DNA from: Ochromonas danica
Taxonomy: Eukaryota > Sar > Chrysophyceae > Chromulinales > Chromulinaceae
Assembly (NCBI GenBank): GCA_015146655.1
Contig: VKHL01000221.1
Location: 8,751-36,728, forward strand
Direction of reading: 5' to 3'
Length of the DNA stretch: 27,978 bases
This document shows positions 1 to 9,587 of the stretch, in pieces. Below the pieces are notes generated by a model, which worked only from the letters and a program-made list of their open reading frames with translations, did not search any database and was not told where the DNA came from. Positions within the stretch are counted from its first letter, which is position 1, and each line of letters starts with the position of its first letter. Made by a program: the position numbers and the translations under genes.

Positions 1-83
<83 letters not shown>

Positions 84-90
84 ACACACA

Positions 91-122
<32 letters not shown>

Positions 123-148
123 TACAGACACACACAGACACACACATA
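1..148. repeat. (AC)n dinucleotide microsatellite
   Basis: The left edge is an almost pure AC/GT repeat for about 120 bases, followed by AC units interrupted by AT, AG and GA steps up to about position 148. It probably lies inside an intron, or just downstream, of the minus-strand nuclease gene that follows. On that gene's transcript it would read as a long UG tract. It continues to the window edge, so its true length is unknown. Confidence 0.97.
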
Positions 149-174
149 GACTATCAAACAACAACCAACCAGGA

Positions 175-1041
175 TCAGGCTGAAATATCCACTATTCTTA
201 CCTCGAGAAGAAGATGTGAGCGTGCAAGAAGGATGTGTTCTAAGAGATGTGGACGGTTCAGAGCCATGGCATCCTTCGCAGCCTGGCCCAGCCTGTCAAG
301 TAGACGACTGTGAGCACTTCCACCATGCAACTCACACTCATTATCACCCAAGATATTGGTAGTCAAGATGGAAGTATCAGTCAGCATTTTGTCTTTTCTC
401 AGTGCGAAGGAGAGTGCCGAGGCGGGATTGAGGATGAACTCTTCGCTGGAGAAGGTGAACTGACAGCGATTCTCACTCAACCAGAACTGCATGCTAAGTC
501 GAATAGATTCATTCTGCAAGCTGGCTATATGGTCACGATATTGATCATTGGATACGATGAAGCCGTTGTTCTCTCTGGCGTAGTTCAAAATGTAGGCATC
601 GTCACTGTCCCCTGAGGGCACCAATGAGAGACGACGTTGTGCGAGATAGTGAGAGAGAAGAGTATGGCTTTCATAGGCTTCAGCTTGCGTGAGGTAGCAG
701 CGAGTGTTCTTCTTCATGTAGGACTCTGGCAGAAAGGCGCGCACTTCGACTGCCCAGGCGGAGAAGAAGTCCAAAGACAGCTGCACCCCCTTGGCAGAGA
801 ACCTGTCGAGACCATAGTTCCAGCCGATGTTTGCACAGTCCAAGACAATGAGGATCTTACTCCGATCGACAGGCTGGTCCACGACCATCTCTGCGAAGGT
901 CTCCTCGATTGTGGCTGGAGGTATTGGTGGAGCACTTGCCGTCTGGTGGGGAGAAGCAACGACTGCTACCTTTTGATCTATCTCTGGTTCTTCTTTGGGT
1001 GGCTGAACGATGAGGGAAACATAACCATTCCGTGCATCCAT
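175..1041 (-). CDS. Regnase/Zc3h12a-type NYN-domain ribonuclease, probably 3' incomplete
   Basis: This is a predicted RNA endonuclease with a PIN-like NYN fold. With the ATG at 1041 as start, the NYN domain spans about residues 62-185. The first acidic motif is LDCANIG (Asp68). It is followed by a FSAKGVQLSLDFF segment like the Regnase core, then SGDSDDAYIL (Asp147/Asp148) and VSNDQYRDH (Asp166), which together match the metal-binding acidic cluster of the family. The first 60 residues are Pro/Ala rich and probably disordered. No CCCH zinc finger is visible. The open frame runs to a TGA at 175-177, but a consensus donor (GAG|GTAAGAATAG, cut at 202/201) interrupts it in phase 0. The real protein therefore probably continues beyond the left edge after an intron carrying the AC repeat. 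Upstream, a donor CA|GTAAGT at 1117 and an acceptor near 1047-1052 suggest a 5'UTR intron. The in-frame GTG at 1095 is therefore unlikely to be the start. The gene lies about 100 bp downstream of the NSUN2 gene, on the same strand. Confidence 0.8.
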   Translation of the reverse strand: MDARNGYVSLIVQPPKEEPEIDQKVAVVASPHQTASAPPIPPATIEETFAEMVVDQPVDRSKILIVLDCANIGWNYGLDRFSAKGVQLSLDFFSAWAVEVRAFLPESYMKKNTRCYLTQAEAYESHTLLSHYLAQRRLSLVPSGDSDDAYILNYARENNGFIVSNDQYRDHIASLQNESIRLSMQFWLSENRCQFTFSSEEFILNPASALSFALRKDKMLTDTSILTTNILGDNECELHGGSAHSRLLDRLGQAAKDAMALNRPHLLEHILLARSHLLLEVRIVDISA

Positions 1042-1220
1042 TTCAACTAGCCTAGGATTAGTTAAATTATTGTTTTCCACAAATCCAACCCTCACCCCAA
1101 ATTATGTAATTACTTACTGAGAGTTAATGAATTACGTACTATTCCCCCACAATAGCAGAATACACCAAGCCATGCTAAATATCATTTGTTTCATTGGTTA
1201 TAATTAGTAGATTAGAGCAT

Positions 1221-4080
<2,860 letters not shown>

Positions 4081-4475
4081 TCCATTCCATTGTTCATTTC
4101 ATCTTCGCTCCACACACCCGCGCACGACAACAATATGTAACACAACATTAACTGCCCTTCTTCTGTCCGCTTTATCTGCACTTGCGATGAAGTAGATCAA
4201 TTAACACTATCCCTAGTACATCTTGGTGGATGGAAATAAGTGATGATAGCTATTCAGTAGTAGTAAACTACATCATTCTGAAAATATCCAAGAGAAGGGA
4301 AGAAACGCGTTCATTTGGGGATGTTTTTGGAAGACCAAGGGTGTGTGAGGCGACAGACAGGGAGTTGGCGGTCCCGGTTCCGGTCAGTGTGCAGACAGGT
4401 CGAGTTCATGGGCGAGCGCAACAAGCAACAGAGCAGCTGGAAGGCGAAATTACCCCACAGTGAAGGCGAAAAAGG
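4081..4475. promoter_or_regulatory. Divergent intergenic region between NSUN2 and the ATP synthase b gene
   Basis: These 395 bases separate two head-to-head genes and must hold both promoters and 5'UTRs. Short open frames across it look random, and I see no convincing conserved coding. No clear TATA box was identified. The right part (about 4290-4475) is richer in G and purines and is probably the 5'UTR of the ATP synthase gene. Confidence 0.5.
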
Positions 4476-5659
4476 ATGAGCGCTCTTGGTCGCATTATCT
4501 TCCGTAATGTCGCGAGCAATGCTCGTAAGGTGACAAGCATCTCTCCTGTTCAGGGTTTCCGTGGTCTGTCTACCATCATTGAACGTAAGGAGATGGCCGA
4601 GGAGAGCAGATACATCCGCAAATTGGAAGCCAGACGCAATGACGAATTGAAGGCTCGTATGCAGAAGATTTTGGAGCTTGAGGATGGCAGTGCTGAGAAG
4701 AAGGAACTTCTTGAGCTCTTAGGTAATTATTTTTGACGGTTGATTTTATTATTTTCGGATAGATTTTCATTTTCTTGTTCACAGAGAAGAAGGAGGAGCC
4801 TGTCGAGAAGAAGGGCCTCATCGCTAAGTTAGGTCTCGATGACTGGAAACTTGCTTTTCCTGTCAGTCTTCTTGTGGTTTTGCCCGCCATCAAGACTGAG
4901 GTGAGATCTTCCTTGTTCTTGTTGCAGATCAGCAGTTTTGGTTGATGATATCTCACCACCTCTCTCTCTCTTCATCGTGTTCTTCTATTTTGGTAGCTCT
5001 TCGTCCTCAACGATGATGCCACCATTGGCATGATCTTTATTCTCTTCTGCTCCACCGTCTACACTCAAGTTGGTCCTATGGTTGCCAAGACCTTCGAGCA
5101 GTACACCAAGGAGATTGAGCAGAAGATGAAGTCTGTGGATGACGCTGTTCTCAATCAGATTAATGCTGCCGTTGATACCAATGAGAAGAATCTCACTCTC
5201 AAGGAGGATTACGAGAGCATTTTCCGTTTCAAGGACGATTTGGCCGCCACCAAAGCTGAGGCTCTCAACCTCGCTGAGGAGCACAAGTTCCGCGAGGCTA
5301 TCATCGCCAAGCTCGACTCTCTCCATGCCCTTGAGGAGGCTGCTTCTGCCGCTGTTCGCAACCGCATGGTGAAGGAGGTTCATGCTGATGTGGTCAAGAC
5401 ATTCACCAATGACAAGAAGGCCAAGGAGTCTGCTCTGCAGCAGGCTATTGCCGTTCTCGTTTCTGGCGAGGGCTCTAAGATTGGCAAGGACGTTGTTGGT
5501 GAAGCTTTCGTCTCTGCTTTGTCTAACTACCGCACCAACTACTCCAAGCTCTCTCCTGATCAGGACGAGATCCTGGTCAACTTACAGAAGGAGATGGCTG
5601 CTGTTACCTCTGCTCCCACCGTTGATGCCAAGGGTGGCAATATCTACAACACTATCTAA
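4476..5659 (+). CDS. Mitochondrial ATP synthase subunit b with N-terminal IF1-like segment
   Basis: This is the peripheral-stalk (stator) subunit b of mitochondrial F1Fo ATP synthase. Exons 4476-4722, 4785-4900 and 4997-5659 give 341 residues. Residues 1-32 form a basic, acid-free mitochondrial presequence ending near RGLS. Residues 33-67 (ERKEMAEESRYIRKLE core, 36-51) resemble the inhibitory helix of ATPase inhibitor IF1, including the AEE.RY.R pattern. Two hydrophobic segments, about 104-121 and 131-150, form the membrane hairpin expected of mitochondrial subunit b. A long charged helix follows to the C-terminus, with alternating Glu/Lys and Ala. Introns are 62 and 96 nt. The first is phase 1 and falls exactly after the IF1-like segment. 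Usual subunit b precursors are about 210-260 residues, so the extra length is this front segment. The b assignment rests on topology, helix pattern and context; the family is poorly conserved in sequence. The gene converges on RPL27A. Confidence 0.8.
4723..4784 (+). other. Intron 1 of the subunit b gene; retention would truncate the protein
   Basis: This 62-nt intron runs from donor TTAG|GTAATT to acceptor TTCACAG. If it is not spliced, translation continues for four codons (Gly, Asn, Tyr, Phe) and stops at a TGA. The product would be an 86-residue protein consisting of presequence plus the IF1-like helix only. The donor departs from the GTAAG(T/A) seen at most introns here, which could mean weaker splicing; this is inference. 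Confidence 0.75.
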
Positions 5660-5839
5660 TTGCTAGTTTGGTTGATCTTAAGAGAGCCTACATGCCTTGT
5701 GTAAGAATTCTTAAGCATAAATAATGCTCATCTAGCGAATCCTTTTATCAGATGAAGTCGAAAACATAATCTAGCCGCTCGATAGAGTTCTTACTTATTA
5801 CACAGAGCAGGGCAGCTAGTCGCTCAGAGAGTGAGTGCC

Positions 5840-6495
5840 TTAAGCAGTGAGCAAAACAGCTCCACCAGCTTCCTTTATCTTCTTCTCAGCCTCCTTGCTG
5901 AAGTATCTGGCCTTCACAACAAGGGGAACCTTGGGGAGAACACCCTTGCCCAAGACCTTGAAGTAGCCAAGCTTGGTGACATCGAGGACAGGGGTCTGCT
6001 CAGCGCCAGCCTTGGTCTTCTCGTAGACACCCTCAGGCAACAAGCTCCAGAGGCGGTCGATGTTGACAGTGGGGCAGAAGGCGAGGTTGCGCTTCAAGTG
6101 GAAGGTTCTCATACCAACCTAGTATATGTCCAGCATGACTGTTAACTAGGACAGGACGAAACAGAAGCATAGTGTGTATCACCTTTCCGAAGTAACCAGG
6201 ATGGTACTTATCCATGAGGATGCGGTGATGGTGCTGACCACCGGCATTACCACGACCACCAGGATGGGTGCGGTGCTTGCCGACACGACCATGACCTGCA
6301 GAGACGTGACCTCTCTTCTTACGGTTTGCCTTGAGCCTGCTGGGCTACAGATGAAAGAAGGAGAAGTGAGAAAAGCCAACAAACAATTCCCATCAATAGA
6401 AAAATTCAAACATGTGGCGCAGCAACAATAACAAACAAAAATCACCCAGGAGCAGCAAGAAACAGAGAAGGAAGGAGCAGAGGAAGACCTACCAT
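5840..6495 (-). CDS. RPL27A: Cytosolic 60S ribosomal protein L27A (uL15)
   Basis: This core protein of the large cytosolic ribosomal subunit has 147 residues, against about 148 in animals. Coding exons are 6495-6493 (the ATG only), 6344-6183 and 6118-5840. Exon 2 encodes the basic glycine/histidine-rich N-terminus ([15 protein letters not shown], then [15 protein letters not shown] and [14 protein letters not shown]). Exon 3 carries the conserved FHLKRN, FCPTVN, KVLGKG.LP and VKARYFS blocks. Donors are ATG|GTAGGT and AAAG|GTGATA; acceptors are CTGTAG and ATACTAG. The first coding exon holds nothing but the start codon. The gene ends about 180 bp from the end of the ATP synthase b gene, tail to tail. 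The leader upstream of 6495 includes a pyrimidine/purine-mixed 5'UTR with no clear promoter element. Confidence 0.96.
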
Positions 6496-6805
6496 TTTCT
6501 TTTATCGAACTCTAACTCTTTGAGCTGGTTTGTGGTCGCGCCATTGGCTGCTGCACCCTCTTCCGGGACAACCACCCATCACACTCACAGTCCTCCCACG
6601 CAAATATAACTTTCCTGCGCTATCCAATAATAGTTTCGATTTTAAAAGCTCTCATGAATATCAAGATATCAAGATATATTAAATATCAGTAATAAAAAGG
6701 AATGCAGGAATAAGGAATGGCCGAACGAGAAGGTTTTCAAAAGACTACTGCTGGTCCTCCTACACCAAATGTTAGATATTCATATATTTGCCTTTTCAGT
6801 GGAAA

Positions 6806-6867
6806 AAGTACAGATAATCGATCATTACCAGAGAAGTGACACTGGAAATGATCGATTATCTGTACTT
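6806..6867. repeat. Perfect 21-bp inverted repeat with 20-nt spacer
   Basis: The arms are 6806-6826 and 6847-6867, exact reverse complements of each other. Inside, CCAG (6828-6831) can also pair with CTGG (6842-6845) after one A-A mismatch, extending the stem towards a loop of about 10 nt. The transcript of either strand would fold into a hairpin of about 25 base pairs. No target-site duplication or transposase is visible, so it could be a short palindrome, a MITE remnant or a small-RNA precursor. Confidence 0.9.
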
Positions 6868-7029
6868 CGGATCAGCCAATACTTGTACAGCTGTTAGATC
6901 AGACTGTCAAATGAACTCTGAACGATCATGTAAAAACCAATTTAACGTTAGCAAATCGATAAGTGCAGCATATGACAGAACAAAAATGAATTTAATAGTT
7001 AATGTATTACTTATTGGACAAAATCAAGC

Positions 7030-7122
7030 AGAGTAGAGTAGAGTAGAGTACTACTATACTATACTATACTATACTATACTATACTGTAGTGTAGTATAGT
7101 AAGGTATAGTGTGGTATAGTAG
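7030..7122. repeat. Pentanucleotide arrays (AGAGT)n / (ACTAT)n forming an imperfect palindrome
   Basis: Four AGAGT units (about 7031-7050) lead into about seven ACTAT units (7050-7085). A degenerate block reading as the complementary motif follows (TATAGT/GGTATAGT, 7086-7122). The left and right halves can pair. It lies 27 bp beyond the stop codon of the minus-strand nuclease gene, so it would be in that gene's 3'UTR or terminator region. Confidence 0.85.
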
Positions 7123-7148
7123 ATTATCGAATGTCGTTGTAACTAAAA

Positions 7149-7922
7149 CTAATAAGCAGGAACTAAGTTAGGCTGACGCTCTTGGCTTTTCACCTTCTTC
7201 TTATAGTCAGATGGTAGATCAACATTCTCTGTGCCATGATACCACATGCCTTTCCTCTCCTTCTGTGCTTTGCTTTCCAGTGCTAGCCAGTGGTTGCGAT
7301 CTCCGTCATACTGTGCACCACCTTGGCGATAGACCACCGCTAGGCCTTCTGATAACAGGTCCTCGCCTATATCACGCGTCTGAGAGAATAAGCCAAAGAG
7401 TCCATTTGAAGCCTTGTACTGCACTCGACCAATAGCTCGACTGTACTGGTCAGTGGCCAGCAGCTTGACATCGACCTCCTTGCCCTCCAAGCGATCGCGA
7501 GCGAAAGCCTTGGCATCCTCAGCAAATGGTTGACCTGGATTACCCTTCTTCGCAGTCTCTGGAGCATCCACAGCAGCGAGGCGGACCATGATCGTGTGGT
7601 CCTGCAGTGACCCCGTGAAGTCTCTCTTGCCCAGGTGACGCACTCGCATAGTGTCACCATCCACCACCTTCACTACCAAGCCATGAATGCTCTCTTTGTT
7701 TCGGTAGTACTCTCGTGGAATGTCTGCCGCGGTCTCAAACTGCTGTGGTGCGGAGAGAAGGTTCCAGAATGCCAATGCGCCCACACTGACCACAGCGGCG
7801 ATCTTTGCTCCTCCTGCAAGAGAGAGAGACAAAGAAGATCGCTTGCGGTCTTTCAGCTGAGGGAAAGAATGCAAAGTAGTAAAGGTGAGACAAATCAAAG
7901 CAGTCAGTAGCAGTAATCTCAT
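7149..7922 (-). CDS. Staphylococcal-nuclease-like (thermonuclease) membrane-anchored protein
   Basis: This single-exon, 257-residue protein has an SNase/TNase domain at about residues 78-228. Such enzymes cut DNA and RNA in a calcium-dependent way. Visible catalytic features are VVDGDT (Asp88/Asp90), RLAAVDAPE (Arg114, Asp119, Glu122) and YSRAIGRV (Arg162), plus the family's late A.KERKGMW block, so the active site looks intact. The first 19 residues are a signal peptide-like helix ending TTLHS|F. A Ser/Lys-rich stretch follows, then a hydrophobic segment at about 39-57. A cleavage site with Phe at +1 is characteristic of heterokont bipartite plastid leaders, so a plastid or plastid-envelope location is possible. 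An ER or secretory location is the alternative. The gene is head to head with the ASH-domain gene, 161 bp apart. The start ATG at 7922 gives the best signal peptide. Confidence 0.9.
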   Translation of the reverse strand: MRLLLLTALICLTFTTLHSFPQLKDRKRSSLSLSLAGGAKIAAVVSVGALAFWNLLSAPQQFETAADIPREYYRNKESIHGLVVKVVDGDTMRVRHLGKRDFTGSLQDHTIMVRLAAVDAPETAKKGNPGQPFAEDAKAFARDRLEGKEVDVKLLATDQYSRAIGRVQYKASNGLFGLFSQTRDIGEDLLSEGLAVVYRQGGAQYDGDRNHWLALESKAQKERKGMWYHGTENVDLPSDYKKKVKSQERQPNLVPAY

Positions 7923-8083
7923 TATTCTTCAATTTCCGCACACAACAGCTTGTTGTTGCTCTCTCTGTCTCTGTGAAATTGTTTAATGATATGTAAAGGA
8001 ATTTCATAAATAATTGCCGTTTCATTCAACTTCCGTCATGACTTGACTGAACTAGTCTAGCACTGTAGTACTGTCTATTCTCT
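7923..8083. promoter_or_regulatory. Divergent promoter region, nuclease / ASH-like gene
   Basis: Two head-to-head start codons are separated by 161 bp, so the two promoters must overlap or be shared. The left part is AT-rich. No specific motif was recognised. Confidence 0.5.
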
Positions 8084-9343
8084 ATGACTTCAGTGGAAAC
8101 TCTCACTCGTTTTCTATCCTTGGATAAGTCCCAGCGAGGTGCTGGCACAGGATCTAATGAAGGAGACAAGGTGATCTCCATCCACCCAGAAGTGCTCAAG
8201 TACGGCGTCATCTCCACAGGCTTCTACTACCACCTCAAGTTCCAGATCAAGAACAACACCTTGTCTCCTGTCAGAGTGAGGGTTGAATTACAGCCATCTT
8301 ATGGAGAGAAGAACAGCATTCGTCTGGTACAACTGCCCGATCTGGTAGCACCGGGCATGACCACCTCCATCACCTTGGAACTAACACCAGAGTTCCCTGG
8401 ACTTGCCAAGTTCCATCTGACAGTGAGTCAGAACCATAACAACTACTCTCTGAAGAGAGACATTGATGCACACATCGTGACACAAGAGACCTTCAAGTAT
8501 GTGAAGAAGTCGCTGCAGATCCAAAAGCGTGCCGTCTATCAGCCTAACGTCGAGCCTGTGGGACCTATGCTAGGCTTGATGAGCAGCTCGTCGACACAGA
8601 CTCCCATCACCTCTCTCTCCGAGGCGCTGATCATGGATGACGAAGATATGTACGACTTGCTGGCCATCCCCATGACCCCCCTCACCATCTATGACCCCTT
8701 CGACAAGTGCCTGCGGATTGACAGACTGCTAGGCCAAGTAAGACTTCCCTTCCCTTCCCCTCTCTCTCTCTCTCTTTCTCTCATTCACATGTCACTTGTG
8801 CCATGACTTGGTTCAGGTACATGTTGATCCCGCCTTAACACTGGAAGAAGTGCTGGCGAAGAATCAAGAGAATCGAACACAACGGCTAGAAGAGTTGGAG
8901 GAGCAAGGCTTTCTCACCCAGGAGTCCATGGGTAAGTGCCTCCTATTTCTTCTTTTCTGCCACAACAAGGGACCTCACCAACTGCTTCAGATCGTCTGAG
9001 GAAGGAACGAGAGAGCAATGGACAAGTCGATCCTTACGACCATCCTGACAGTTTTGGAGGCTTTGACTCTCATGACGATAGTGAGAGGGAGGAGGAGGAG
9101 GGATGTAGTGTGGATGGAGAGCAGGATCTGGCCATGACCTCTCAGTCACTCAAGACCAACGCCTCGGTATCCTCACTGCTTGCTATGAAAAGAGATCGCA
9201 TTGAACAGCAAAGACGAGCAACGATAAATGCTTCCACTGCCTTTGCTCAAGGATCCAAAGGAGTGAATGCCTTGCGAACATTAACTATTGTACAGAACAA
9301 GAGCAAAACCTACTCTATTGCTGAAGAGCATAAAGTTGCATGA
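8084..9343 (+). CDS. ASH/MSP-like Ig-fold protein, possibly ciliary
   Basis: Three exons (8084-8737, 8817-8931, 8991-9343) give 373 residues. Residues about 28-140 look like a single ASH/MSP-type immunoglobulin-like beta domain, with a pattern of I.I.P..L.YG, then FQIKN, a proline turn and a LELTPEFPG strand. Such domains occur in cilium, basal body and centrosome proteins. The part after residue 200 is helical and charged (LEEVLAKNQENRTQRLEELEEQ), then acidic, then basic and Ser/Thr-rich; no catalytic motif is seen. Introns start GTAAGA and GTAAGT. The first contains a (TC)n tract. I cannot match the protein to a named family member with confidence. The neighbouring TTLL3-like gene fits a cilium theme, but adjacency alone proves nothing. 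Confidence 0.75.
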
Positions 9344-9587
9344 GATGAGTTAATGGTCTGTAGTAATTTATTGTTCTAGTGTGGTCAGTTTTTAAGTATA
9401 CTATAATTAATTACTTCATTTATCCATGGAAACTTAATGCCACCAAAACTTAATGGAATCCATGGAATCCATGTGGCAAAGTTTCAAACGGTGCGGCCTC
9501 TTTGGTTGAAACTCCCTTCTGCACTTGATCATACTGTACCATACCCTACTATACTATTGTCTATCTAGGATATCAACTTGATGAGCC

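Larger units (their letters stand above)
6610..7148. other. Gene-free stretch with two hairpin-forming repeats
   Basis: No conserved coding sequence is visible on either strand. The interval lies upstream of RPL27A and downstream of the nuclease gene, both on the minus strand. It is AT-rich and contains a 21-bp perfect inverted repeat (6806-6867) and a pentanucleotide array (7030-7122), listed separately. Confidence 0.7.

Noticed and set aside
1-148. AC repeat as a telomere or CRISPR-like array
   Set aside because: A simple dinucleotide with no unique spacers; it is an ordinary microsatellite.
637-1050. 137-codon plus-strand open frame
   Set aside because: It is antisense to the NYN nuclease domain, whose motifs are clearly on the minus strand.
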